This document shows positions 31,701-42,259 of a stretch of DNA of 64,000 bases, one piece after another. The notes beneath the pieces were generated by a model that saw only the letters and a list, made by a program, of their open reading frames with translations, was not told where the DNA came from and did not search any database. The stretch is taken from contig CM042138.1 of NCBI GenBank assembly GCA_023376005.1, positions 92,713,391-92,777,390 on the forward strand, in the 5' to 3' direction. The translations under genes and the position numbers were made by a program. Position 1 is the first letter of the stretch. Every line of letters starts with the position of its first letter. The DNA comes from Doryteuthis pealeii (Eukaryota; Mollusca; Cephalopoda; Myopsida; Loliginidae).

Positions 31701-32792
31701 TCATCTCGGCTGAAGAGGAACTATTTCTGTAACGGTTTCTTTGCAGTTTACCAATGCTTTGTTACCTGTTAATCTTTCGTTAGGCGCAACTGATACCAGA
31801 CCGTTTCGCGGCGATTGCCTTTTCGAAGAACACAGTAATTGGCGGCAGGCCTCGTTAATTCGCCTGTCCATTGCCCCATATATTATCGGATTCACACTGT
31901 TCGCTACTGCATACAAGACAGTGAACACTACATAGACATTAGCACTGTAATTTAACTGTCGGTCTATACTGCGCACGATTCCATAAGGAATGTATCCAAT
32001 GAGTATCATAAGAAAGACCATGCCGAACATTTTTGTGATTTGAATTTCCCGCCTAAGCCATTCGCTGTTATGATTGGCTCGGAGGGCGGCTGACGCCACG
32101 TATACTTTAATGAAAATGGCTATGTAGCATATAACAACAATGAGAGATGGCACTATCATGAGCACAATACTGACTAAACTTTTAAAAAGAGCAAATTCCT
32201 TCTTCACTAAACAGCGCAAAAGTTTTGGCTCGTAGTAGACCATGTTTCCTAGATCGGGATTTATCAGGAATAAAAGAGGTACGGCCCGTGCGAACACCAG
32301 TACAAAAGCCGTGTAGCAATTCTTAGAGATAGTCATATAGAACTGATTACAAACAACAACAATGAATCTGTGGATTGCAATCAAACCAGTGTGCCACAGA
32401 GATGATCCCATCAGCAACACAGTGAAATGAGCACCAAGTTCACAATGAAGATGATTACTAGGCCAACACCGTAGAAAATAAGAAATGATTACCATGGCAT
32501 TATTTAGGCTTAAGTTGATGACGTCATTGATACAAAGGCTTGCAATGAATATATTAATAATGTTTTTCATGTCTTTCTTTTGCAATATGGCCGCTAATAT
32601 AATAATGCTTCCGGCCAGACCTACAAGCATTGTGACAAGCATAATAAAGCCACCAGTATAGACAGCAATGGCGGTGGGACCTTCCACGCTTTGGTTAAAA
32701 GTTGATTGCGAGGAAAAGTCTGGTTGATTAGTAGTGTTTGCCATATTATTGTAATTGGCGACTGTTCCATCGAGGTAGGCCATTTTCAACAA
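31701..32792 (-). CDS. Single-exon rhodopsin-family G protein-coupled receptor
   Basis: A 363-residue intronless receptor, the only intact gene here. The N terminus has two N-glycosylation sites (N19, N33). Seven membrane segments fit about 44-70, 77-104, 117-147, 159-177, 203-232, 252-275 and 283-306. Class A marks present: D90 (2.50), C117 pairing with C194, R142, P215, P269 and NPIIY 301-305, with Cys316/321 for palmitoylation after helix 8. Unusual: S62 replaces the TM1 asparagine, the DRY motif is HRF (141-143), and CWxP is G-Y-I-P (266-269). ATG at position 1 is used; Met4 is an alternative. Ligand unknown; an orphan peptide- or chemoreceptor-like role is a guess. Cephalopods are reported to have expanded GPCR sets, and single-exon copies fit that. 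It sits alone among repeats. Confidence 0.92.
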   Translation of the reverse strand: MLKMAYLDGTVANYNNMANTTNQPDFSSQSTFNQSVEGPTAIAVYTGGFIMLVTMLVGLAGSIIILAAILQKKDMKNIINIFIASLCINDVINLSLNNAMVIISYFLRCWPSNHLHCELGAHFTVLLMGSSLWHTGLIAIHRFIVVVCNQFYMTISKNCYTAFVLVFARAVPLLFLINPDLGNMVYYEPKLLRCLVKKEFALFKSLVSIVLMIVPSLIVVICYIAIFIKVYVASAALRANHNSEWLRREIQITKMFGMVFLMILIGYIPYGIVRSIDRQLNYSANVYVVFTVLYAVANSVNPIIYGAMDRRINEACRQLLCSSKRQSPRNGLVSVAPNERLTGNKALVNCKETVTEIVPLQPR

Positions 32793-33740
32793 ATTTACAG
32801 ATAGAGACGTACTTTAAAGAAATATAATAATCTCCGAAGAGCAAATCCAAAAAGAAGTTATCCGCACAGGATAACTTTTGGTTTTCTTTGGTATGAATTT
32901 TATAGTGATGTTTTTGTTTTATAGTGTAAAATTTATCTAATGGTGTAAAAATAAAATATCTTTGATACTTATAACTAAGATTTTATATAATAAAATTTAA
33001 CAAATAATTTAAATACAATGAGCTATATCTTTTCCAATGCACCATAGACCAGTTCTGATACTTTGTATGGCAAAGATTCAGAGAAAATATTTAATTCATT
33101 GAGCAGTTATTTCCAGTTAAAAAAATTTTGTGAAAATCTATTTAATAATCTTAATAAAAAAAAACACCGGTAAAATAAAGTTACAAATTAAATTTTAGTG
33201 TTAATACAATTTTAAAAAATGTATTTTTTGTTGTCATCGTATTAGAATAGAAACAAAATAGGCGGGATTTACTAAAAAAATATAGTTTAAATTTTTTTTA
33301 AACTCACGAAATAACAATATAATAAAATAACAAGAGAAATAAGTGAACGTCTTCAATGTTGATCTTATAACAAAAAAATATATCAATTCATATAATATAA
33401 AGTTATATATATATATATTTATATGTTTATATATATATAGATATATATGATGGAAAATAACAATATAGTGTAGAACACTAAATAATATATTATTGAAAAT
33501 ATATATTGAGTTATGTTAAAACAATAAATATACTAGAGGAAAAGAGAAAGAGACTTGACACTGAAAAGCGAAAACATCTAAAAAGTTTTCTTTTTTTCTG
33601 ATTGATTTTGGCTACAAGCGTTCCACTTTCATACAAGACATAGAAAGCCACCTGCCTGCATGATGTGACATCGTTCAATAAAATCCAAAGACACAGGTAG
33701 ATTTTAGTCCGATAGGTTCGCCTTACGGTGAAATATTTTT
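32793..33740. other. AT-rich 5' flank of the GPCR
   Basis: No repeats recognised except (TA)n at 33403-33448. On the minus strand TTATATTTCTTTAAAG ends at about 32813, a weak splice-acceptor-like site upstream of the ATG, so a 5' non-coding exon further right is possible but unproven. Confidence 0.4.
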
Positions 33741-33805
33741 GTTCCCTTTTTGGCCAGTCAGAAATAGACCTTATCTATTGGGTCCGTATTTTTCCGTTCT
33801 TTTTT

Positions 33806-33839
<34 letters not shown>

Positions 33840-34680
33840 CTTTTTAAATATTTTTTTTAAATCTGAAGATTTCCTAGTCTTTACTCTGGTTATCGCTGGC
33901 CTGAAATTAGTCTCGGCGAAAGATAAAATCACCGCTGTAATTATATTATTCTTGCTCTTGTTGCTGTAGTAGTGATTCTACGTACAACTTTGTGCCAATC
34001 TTTTGTATTATACTAGCTGTGGTAGTCGTAGTAGTTTTCAGTATTGGAAATATTTCTTAGTTTTTTTTCAGAGTAATACACTAAGGCATTATTCATTAGT
34101 AGATTATGGTTTTAAGTTCCAAATATTTTTAAAAGTCCTGGATTTATCTAATGGCGTTATTCATGTATTATTCTATCAATTTACCAAATAATATTATGTT
34201 GGACAATCATCAATCATTATCCATTTTATTTTGGGATAAATCTGTGACACTACTTTGAGTTCCATTGTAGAAATATTTGTTGAAAAAATTGTTATTAGTT
34301 TTGATGCACTTGGTTAAAAGAAAAATGGTAAATCCAGAACAAAAATGAACCGACCAATCAACACTGCGGATATGTGTATTTAAATAACTGTTCGATTTGT
34401 TTCCACGTGTTTAAACCGGTACATTCAGATATCCAGATGTTGGAAATGACACGTTAAGTAATATCGATGAGATATTTGTATATCATGACAATTTGAGAAA
34501 CAAAAATAGTTATTTATAAATCGAATATTCTGTCTTTTAATTGAATAAGAATTAAGGAATAAATTTTCTAAAAAGTTTTTTTTTTCAAAAGTCGTCCAGG
34601 CCTGTTTATATATCCAATATGTTAAAATAGTGAAAATCCTTTTTATGGAGACATGTTTTTTTTCTTGTTTTTTATCACAT
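33741..34680. other. Unannotated AT-rich stretch with poly-T
   Basis: T29-type tract at 33811-33839. Nothing else recognised. Confidence 0.45.
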
Positions 34681-34699
34681 TATTTTATATTTTTCGTCC

Positions 34700-34840
34700 A
34701 AGGTTTTTTTTTCTTTTTCTTTCTTTCTTTTTTTTTCTTTTTCTTTTTCTTTCTTTTTTTTTCTTTTTCTTTCTTCTTTTTTTTCTTTTTCTTTCTTTCT
34801 TTCTTTCTTTCTTTTTTTTCTTTTTCTTTTTTTTTTTCAA
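34700..34840. repeat. Pyrimidine tract (T)n/(TTTC)n
   Basis: T-rich runs with CTTT units; K/E-rich and F/L-rich frames here are artefacts. Confidence 0.85.
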
Positions 34841-35194
34841 TATTCCTGTCGATCAAAGAAAGAAGAATCAAACATTAAACCCAATTTACATATGCAAAGG
34901 GTCGTACACGCAGAATCAACTTGAACTGACAAAAACTCTCAATAGTTTTTTTTTTCTTGTTATACCCGTGTCTATGTTAAAAAAAATATAATCCAAATCC
35001 AAAGGATGCGCTCCCTAAACTTTCAGTCTCCGCCCGGTGTGACGCTGAAAAGTTTGTTTGTCACACAAATTAAAGTTGATGACGGCAAATGATGAATTTC
35101 AGACACAAATAAACGACATTTTTTTAACGCAAACTTGTGTACTTTCACTCAAGAGAAAGTTGTTTCATACATATATATATATACTCAAAATTCA
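34841..35194. other. Unannotated stretch
   Basis: No gene seen; GC slightly higher near 35010-35060 (CTCCGCCCGGTGTGACGC). Confidence 0.4.
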
Positions 35195-35275
35195 AACTTC
35201 CGCTTAAGAAATTGACATTGTGTCACATCCTACTCGTGCAGAGGAAGTGGTAAATATATATATATATATATATAA
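35195..35275 (+). mobile_element. SINE family A 3' end
   Basis: CTTCCGCTTAAGAAATTGAC, TGTCACATCCTACTCGTGCA, GAGGAAGTGGTAAA then (TA)n: the last ~65 bp of family A. Confidence 0.75.
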
Positions 35276-35820
35276 ACTTTTTTTCACATATCTAAAGTTG
35301 TTTTCCCGAGTTACGTGCAAAATATACACACGATTTTTTGTTTATTTTTCAAAAACTAATTCCTTCTTTTATGTATTTCCACTGCATTGGTAGATTTTAA
35401 AAAAAAAGTTATAAAAACAAAGTTTTTTAATTACTTGTTCAAAATTGAACTTTTCTTTTTTTTTAGTGTAATATATTAGATATAAAGAAGCACAGTGTCA
35501 GTATTTCGTGTATGTTCTGGCCCGTTCAAATCTCAGTAGCTGTAAAGTATAGAAATATATATATATATAATGTTTGTTTTTTTTTTCCGTATTTTCTGAG
35601 TTTTTTTTTTATCAAAACGGACCCAGAATTACCGAAAAACTCAACTCAGGTGTGATAAAAACATGAAATAATTCAATTGATAAACATGTGTCGTTAGGAT
35701 GAGCGGTTTTCCTATAAAGAAAAAGGAAGAAGAAGAAGAAAGAAAGATTGAGAAAACTGAAAGCGTCACGAATTGATCGAAATGTGAGAGCGTCTAGTGA
35801 TAGCGGCAATCCGCAAATGT
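35276..35820. other. Unannotated AT-rich stretch
   Basis: Nothing recognised beyond short T and (AAG)n runs. Confidence 0.45.
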
Positions 35821-35829
35821 TATGACACT

Positions 35830-36110
35830 ATCACCAAAGATGCCAAGCTTTGAGCAGTAGCAGCCACGGCAGCGGCAGCAGCGGTTGTAGTCGGCACGAC
35901 CCAAGTAGCAGCAGCAGCAGCAGCAGCGTCGACGGCGGCAGGAGTACAGTCGGTCGTCTTTTGAAGCTTAGAAGAGCCCAAGACATAAAGGCATCCACCA
36001 GCAGACGTTTAGTAAAAGAAAACACATGTAGTTGGAGCGCACTTTTAATATTACTGTCGTCGGGAAATTATGTAGATTCGGGACCGATTGTTTATACCAG
36101 GACGATCTAA
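35830..36110. other. (AGC)n-rich segment, possible exon or UTR
   Basis: GC-rich island with AGCAGCAGC runs at 35855-35882 and 35905-35930. The plus frame gives a Ser-rich peptide (35850-36110) but has no ATG, only TTG. The minus frame (36025-35831) starts with ATG and gives a Leu-rich stretch. On the minus strand CATCTTTG|GTGATAGTG is a weak donor-like site. Neither frame is convincing; it could be a 5' exon of the GPCR or plain microsatellite. Confidence 0.25.
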
Positions 36111-36239
36111 GTTTTTTTGGTTTTTTGTTTTTTGTTTTTTTAAAAACCTTATCACCGACATGAGTATTAATTATTGTCAAATGATTTCGCTCGATGACTT
36201 TTAGATACACATAGACAAATGAACAAGTTTAAAGAATTT

Positions 36240-36242
36240 TAC

Positions 36243-36288
<46 letters not shown>

Positions 36289-36350
36289 TACACATACACT
36301 TACACACACATACACACACGCATATATATATATATATATACACACACACG

Positions 36351-36405
<55 letters not shown>

Positions 36406-36466
36406 CTTTAAGATTTTTTAATTCATTATGAAATATTCTAGTAGATGAAGAGATTAGTTTTGCGCG

Positions 36467-36523
<57 letters not shown>

Positions 36524-36525
36524 CC
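36240..36525. repeat. Compound (CA)n/(TA)n microsatellite
   Basis: (CA)n at 36245-36287, (TA)n at 36323-36341, (CA)n, (TA)n at 36361-36404 and (TA)n at 36469-36522, with short unique spacers. Confidence 0.9.
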
Positions 36526-36599
36526 AGTGTTTACTTTCTGTGAATTTAAATCTTTCGTTTTTGGTTTTGAATACCACTTAGTTGATTTCACTTTGTATT

Positions 36600-36644
36600 T
36601 TTCTTCTCTCTCTTCTCTTTCTCTCTTTCTCTCTCTCTCTCCCC

Positions 36645-36700
<56 letters not shown>

Positions 36701-36855
36701 TCGCCTTCTCTTTCTCTCTCTTTCCTTTTCTGTCTTTCTCTTTCTTTTCTTTTCCCTCTTTATTTATCTCTCTTTCTCTCTCTCTCTCATTCTATATTTC
36801 TCTCTCTCTCTCATTTCTTCTTTCTCTTTCTCTTTCTCTCTCTCCCATACACACA

Positions 36856-36915
<60 letters not shown>
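36600..36915. repeat. (CT)n/(CA)n pyrimidine microsatellite
   Basis: Long (CT)n runs at 36636-36684 and 36859-36914, with TTTCTCTCTC-type units between and short CA runs. Confidence 0.9.
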
Positions 36916-36917
<2 letters not shown>

Positions 36918-37398
36918 TCTTGACTTTCATATTTCTCCTTTTCTTCCTTTTCTTTATATCAATTTTCTTTTCTTTATTTGTTTCCCTTGTAAGTTTTAAC
37001 CTCGTTTTATTATTTCTTTCACCCTTCCTTTATTTCAATTATTTTTCCTTCTTCCTTTCTTTCTTTCTTTCTTGTGCACGCTGACTTTCAATTTTTTTCT
37101 CCCTCTCTCTTCTATTTCCTTCAAATTTCTGTCTTTCCTTCGCTTTTACACTTTGGATTTATTTTCTTCCTTTCAGTTTTTTTTTTTTCGAACTTTCTTT
37201 ATTTCAAGTAACTTTTGGTAATGTTCCTTCAAATTTCTTTTTTTTGTTTTTTTTTTCTTTCTTTCTTTATTCTGTTTGCTTATCTTCTTCTTCTTCTTCT
37301 TCTTCTTCTTCTTCTTCTTTTATTGGTAGATCATCGCCTTAGAATACGATCTGTGCGCTAAAGCATCTGGGAGCTGACGTTAGGTGTGGCATTCCTCC

Positions 37399-37435
<37 letters not shown>

Positions 37436-37655
37436 AATCTCTCTTGCGGTCCGGTTGATATTGACAATAGGACACCTCACCGACTGTGAATTTGCTGGCT
37501 GCTTTTTTTTTTCTTTTTTTTTTAATTTCGGAGTGGGCATTTTTTTTTCTCTGTTTTATATTTGTTTTATATTGTTTCGTTTTTCGTTCTTTGAATTTTG
37601 ATTCTACTGTGTGTGTTTTTTTAATTTTATTTTTATTTATTTTTTTTTTTTTTTA
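36916..37655. other. Pyrimidine-rich low-complexity DNA
   Basis: TTTC/CTT-rich; (CTT)n at 37285-37318; A31-type run at 37405-37435, likely the poly(A) of a decayed retroposon. No gene. Confidence 0.6.
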
Positions 37656-37659
37656 CTTA

Positions 37660-37865
37660 CGTTGTGGTGGTCTAAAATCTGTGTCAACCGATTGCGAGGG
37701 AGTCCATCTCCTTTTCATTAGTGTTAGATTAAGGAGAATGTTTTGCATCTGAGGCGGAGTGTCATTTACCAACAGCTCTACACTTTACCACACTGATCTA
37801 TCTACTACACATGCACTGAGTTGGCGAGGGCCGGTATTGTACAGGAAGGTTGTGGTCCTAGACTG
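37660..37865 (-). mobile_element. SINE family B, head truncated
   Basis: ACGTTGTGGTGGTCTAAAATC, TCCTTTTCATTAGTGTTAGA, TGAGTTGGCGAGGGCCGGTA. The match ends at the B box (GGTATTGTACAGGAAGG); the box A half is missing. Confidence 0.75.
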
Positions 37866-37935
37866 AACTTTAATTTCTTTATTTCAAAGTTCTTTCATTT
37901 TTTTTTCTTATTTCTTTCTTATGACCCTTGTTGGC

Positions 37936-38005
37936 TTCTTCTTCTTCTTCTTCTTCTTCTTCTTCTTCTTCTTCTTCTTCTTCTTCTTCTTCTTCTTCTT
38001 CTTTA
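37936..38005. repeat. (CTT)n then (TTAG)n
   Basis: (CTT)n for about 66 bp, then TTAGTTAGTTAG to 38028. Confidence 0.9.
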
Positions 38006-38039
38006 TTTAGTTAGTTAGTTAGTTAGTTATTTCACTTGT

Positions 38040-38395
38040 TGGCTTAACGCTTTTAACTTTAAATTATATTTCTTTTAATTTTATCTATTTCGTTTTACAT
38101 TATTTCAATTTTCTTTTTTATTAATTTTTTTTTTGTTTCTTATATGAATTTTATTTTATTTTTCTTTCACAATTTGCTGGCTGGTTTTAATTTTTTCTTT
38201 GAGCCTTTTTGTTTTTTTGTTTTTTTTTTGTTTTGTTATTTTATATTTTTTTATATTGTTTCCCCTTTCTTTTCTTTGGGTTTTGTTTCTACTGTTTTTC
38301 TTTTTCATTTAAAAAAAAATCTTTACATTTTTTTGTTGTTGCTATAATTTACCTTTTATTGCATTTGTTTGTATTCATGAGATAAGGCTTGATAT
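38040..38395. other. T-rich low-complexity stretch
   Basis: No gene; scattered poly-T. Confidence 0.5.
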
Positions 38396-38398
38396 GAA

Positions 38399-38757
38399 TA
38401 ATGATGTTATTTCGGACTGTTGTCCTCATCTTTATTGTATATAAACACAACGCTGGTGCCACAGTGACCTCGAGCTCCGATTTAGGTGTTTTTTATTTTG
38501 TATTTTAATTACCTTAGAATAAGTAATCTTTAGACAATTAGACATGAATTCAAACGTAGTTTCGGAGTTTAATCGTTACTTTTCATTCAAGGGTGCTCTA
38601 AGCAGCATAAATGCCACTAGATCTATTGACAAAATTGGGATGTGATTAATTGGGGTTTTTTTTTATTACGTAAAATAAGTCATCTTCAGAGTTTAAGGTT
38701 ACTGTGGCTTTAACGTTGTGTTTATGACGAGGACAACAGTCTGAAATATCATAATTA
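38399..38757. mobile_element. TIR element, full copy
   Basis: Left end GTTATTTCGGACTGTTGTCC, TCATC..AACACAACG; right end GACGAGGACAACAGTCTGAAATATCAT: inverted ends of about 70-130 bp including CTGAAGATGACTTATTTTACG on the minus strand. The interior GCAGCATAAATGCCACTAGA is shared with 27300-27525. No transposase. Confidence 0.75.
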
Positions 38758-39010
38758 TATTTCTACTTTTCTTCTCTATTATCCAAGTTTTTATTTTTTC
38801 TGTCTCCGAATTTCATTCATTAATTCTTTCATTCTTACGTTCTTCTTTTTCATTGATTTCAATTTCTTTCTTTCTTTCTTTCTTTCTTTCCTTGGTTTTC
38901 TTTTTTTTCTTTTTTTGTATTACCCTTTCTTGCTAACTTTTCTCGTCCTAAAATTCATTCTCCGTTGTTCCCAGTGTTTGAGTATTTCAACTTCACAAAA
39001 TTATTTATCA

Positions 39011-39157
39011 TACAAGGTATGCCATATAAGTATCGAGATTGAAGCTGTATTTACCAAGATAGAAATGAACAATGAATGAAATATTAATTTTTTTAAAAGA
39101 ATATAAGTTGTGTTAAGAAGTACAAAAAATCTCAATACTTTTTTGACACTCCTTGTA
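39011..39157. mobile_element. Mariner-like MITE
   Basis: TACAAGGTATGCCATATAAG at the left and TTTTTTGACACTCCTTGTA at the right: inverted ends with flanking TA. Interior CCAAGATAGAAATGAACAATGAATG is shared with 50710-50905. 147 bp. Confidence 0.7.
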
Positions 39158-39329
39158 TATGTGTATACACATATTTTTGCCACCCTGTCGTGGCAAATAA
39201 GTTGAATTTATCCCATGCAGAGGAGTAACATCCACAAAAAATTGTCCTTTGCGTTACACTCAACTGCATGTGATGGTGAGGTTCCACATCTGGAGCTCCT
39301 GATATCGTGTAATGCCCATTTATTCACAT

Positions 39330-39395
39330 TACTCCCAGACACTTAGTGGTAGTACCTGTTAGGGTCCTATCTATGGGTTAAATAAATCGGTTTAA
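39330..39395 (+). mobile_element. LINE 3'-UTR scrap
   Basis: GTGGTAGTACCTGTTAGGGTC, CTATGGGTTAAATAAATC: the phrase shared with LINE tails at 46300, 53775 and 55080. Confidence 0.5.
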
Positions 39396-39729
39396 AAGTA
39401 ATTAGTATTGGATTGGAATGCTTTAATTGTCGGTATCTTTCTTTCTTTCCTTGCTTTTTTCTTTTTCTTTTTTTTCTTTTTATGTTTTGTTTTGCTCTTC
39501 TTTCACTGACTCTCCTCTTCCTCCTCCTCCTCCCCATCCCCTTCCTCCTCTCCCTCCCCCTATTCCTCCAATTTTCCGTTCATTCATCAACTTATTTAGT
39601 ACCGCATTCATCTCTTAAGTTTTACGGACGAGAGTAAAGTTAAAAAAAGATCTTAGTTTTCAAATGTTTTAACTCCACCTTTTACCAATACTCCCCTTTC
39701 AAATCTTTCAAGAAGCGTTCGCTTTATAG

Positions 39730-40915
39730 TACAGCAGGACCTTGACTTACGAGTGTCCCAAATTACGAGTTGTTCGAGTTACGAGCTATAACTCGATCGG
39801 TTTTTATTGCTTTGTGTTCGAGCTAAAATTTCAGATACGCGCGAGCTTCAGACAAGCTTATGTTAATAAGTTCACTACAAACATTTAGGTTTCCAAATTT
39901 ATTATGCCAATGAAAAATACGGTGATACCTTGTCTTACGAGTGCCCCAACTTACGAGTCTTCTGAGTTACGCATTGTCACTTGATCTATTTTTTTGCTTT
40001 GTATTGCGAACTAAAATTTGAGGTAGGAGCAAGCTTCAGATAAGCTTATGCTAATAATTTCACTAATATATTTTAGTTTCCAAACTTATTACGCCAAGGA
40101 AATTAATTATTTATAAAAAGTCTAGAAGCGGATATCTAACTTCTCTGGGTAGAGGGTGGGGGTATTGATTTGTTTACGTTTGAGATTTGAAAATGCTGGA
40201 AATTAATAAGTAGAATTCAAATGCTATATCTTCGAATATAAATCAAATATTCATAATTTGTTCACCAAAGGCAAGAACCGGTGATATTTAATGTGCATAT
40301 AAAACTATTTTGTCATTAATTGTTTTATTTTCATAGTTTCATCCAGACATACACAACTACATACATACACACTTACATACATACACACATACACACACAT
40401 ACATACATACATACATACATATACACACCAACTGCCCCTTATATATGAATAGATAAAAATTTAAACATATTACAGTATATTTCCTTACATTCTATGTTAT
40501 TATGTTTTATACAATAAAGTGCTTTTCCCGTTAATTAAAAAAATGTAACCAAAGAAAGTAGGCTGTTTTGGAAAGGCTGGAACGGGTTAATGACATTTAA
40601 GTTTATTACACTGGGAAAAAGTTGATTTGAGATACGAGGAATTTATTAAGAAAGGCATTTTTTACAAGCGAAACGAAAAAAATGGGCTGTTTTGGGTAGG
40701 CTGAAACGCATTAATGATATTTCAGTTTAATTCAATGGAGAAATTTGACTTGATATACGAGGAATTTGGTACGAACGGAATAAAAAAAGGAGGGTACTAT
40801 GGGTAAGCTGGAACGAATTGATGAGATTTCAGTTTATTTCGGTGGGGAAAATTGATTTGATATACGAGTAAATTGTTATAGGGGAACGAATTAAACTCGG
40901 AAGTCAAGATACCAC
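39730..40915. mobile_element. TIR element with sub-terminal repeats (pogo/mariner-like)
   Basis: Left end AGCAGGACCTTGACTTACGAG, right end CTCGGAAGTCAAGATACCACTA (inverted). The left ~350 bp has two diverged copies of ACTTACGAGTG.CCCAA..GCTTCAGA.AAGCTTATG; the right has three of GGCTG..ACG..TTAATGA.ATTT, each with GATATACGAGGAATT. About 1.19 kb, no transposase frame. Short (ACAT)n at 40365-40425. Confidence 0.7.
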
Positions 40916-41184
40916 TATTTTCCTAAATACTACTACACTTTTACGGTTTGTATTTCTCTCAATCTCAATTAATTGTCTCTCTGTCGGTCTGTCTGTCGGT
41001 CTGTCTGTCACATTGATGCGATCATACTATTAGCACTGCAACTACTCAAGGTCCCTTTGCTTTTTCATGTGAGTAGCCATCCAGAGCAACTTCGAATAAT
41101 GCATGTGTAAACAGAAGACGGTATTTTATGATCGTTGGAACCAGTAGCAGTTGTAATATATCAACAACGGTACATTTAAGAGTA
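40916..41184. other. Unannotated stretch
   Basis: (CTGT/CGGT)n run at 40979-41007; nothing else. Confidence 0.45.
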
Positions 41185-41778
41185 CTAGTAAAAAAAACTC
41201 CAGGTGGTGTAAAAATTAATTATTAAAATATATTACCTGGGAGAGTTAAAAACTCAGTCATAAGGAAGTAAAATCAACAAATTTAATAAAGGAGTAAAAA
41301 ACAAACAAAAAGAAAACAATTTGAAATGGAAACTTAGTCCTTTCCCGCTCAAATAAAATTTTGAGTGTATCTATTAATTATTGATTAATTAATTATTTCT
41401 AATATTTTACACATGAATTTTACTCAAAATCGTCGGTATTCATTTATTTATAACCTTTTTAGTTAACTTTTGATACTGAAAAAATGACTATTTCTTGTTT
41501 ATAAAGAATCTTCCCGTAAAATTCTATACGTTAGATAACTTTAAATATATATTAGATAAAACAAACTATGCGTAAATATATAATACCGACTATGTACTTA
41601 TTAAAACTTGTTTAACAAAACAAAACAATAAGGACCGTCTATGTCTGTATACTCAAATTTTGAGTGTTTATAAAATTGTTCTTTATTCTATGCATTGACA
41701 ATTTTGGGTAATGGGACGTAAGAAGTAACGTAGTTTTGGTTACAAAAAAATTGAGACCGAATCTCCATTATTGGTAGA
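41185..41778 (-). mobile_element. Helitron-like family 1 variant
   Basis: Minus strand: 5' TC at 41778, AATGGAGATTCGG near it, GTAACCAAAACTACGTTA, and 3' hairpin ACCACCTGGAG, CTAG at 41185-41188. It is closest to the 20498 variant (TACTCAAATTTTGAGTG and AAACAAGTTTTAATAA phrases). Confidence 0.7.
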
Positions 41779-41780
41779 TG

Positions 41781-41905
41781 TTGGTTGGTTGGTTGGTTGG
41801 TTGGTTGGTGGTTTCTAAGTAACAGTTAACTCTGGGCTGCAGGTTCAATCCTGGTCAAGGGTGACAGTAACTTAGAATAATAATTAACACAGCTTAACAC
41901 TTGTA
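41781..41905 (+). mobile_element. tRNA-like SINE scrap after (TTGG)n
   Basis: (TTGG)n at 41782-41808, then GGTTTCTAAGTAACAGTTAACT, GGTTCAATCCTGGTC: box B-like GGTTCAATCC. Family unknown. Confidence 0.4.
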
Positions 41906-42009
41906 TCCTGCTATGGTTAGTGGAATGAGAAAAGAATACCCCGTGGATTGAATAAATGATTGGGTTCAAAGTTCCGTGTTGGATCCTGATTACGACATGA
42001 AGGTTTCCG

Positions 42010-42085
42010 AGTTCGAAAAGGCTCCGGAGTTCGAAAAGGCTCCAAAGTTCGAAAAGGAGATTCCCGAGATCGAGAAAACTCCTGG
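42010..42085 (+). repeat. 18-bp tandem repeat
   Basis: GTTCGAAAAGGCTCCGGA recurs at 42011, 42029 and 42047 (exactly 18 bp), then decays (GATCGAGAAAACTCC). Confidence 0.8.
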
Positions 42086-42259
42086 GAGTTTTGCTTTTTT
42101 ACAACGAGGTCAATTTTTCAATTTTAGTTAAAAAAGTTGCTAAATTAATATTTGCAGCTAAAGATTACTCACTATTTTTCCCAGTCTGTTAGTATTTCAA
42201 CCTCACAAAATTATTAATCAGACTAGTAGGATCCGTGGATATAATTCAATAGGATAATT

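Noticed and set aside
35831..36025. Secreted peptide with Leu-rich signal (minus frame)
   Set aside because: The Leu run comes from (AGC)n read in another frame; no mature domain follows.
36527..37084. 185-residue Leu/Ser/Phe frame
   Set aside because: Encoded by (CT)n/(TTTC)n microsatellite.
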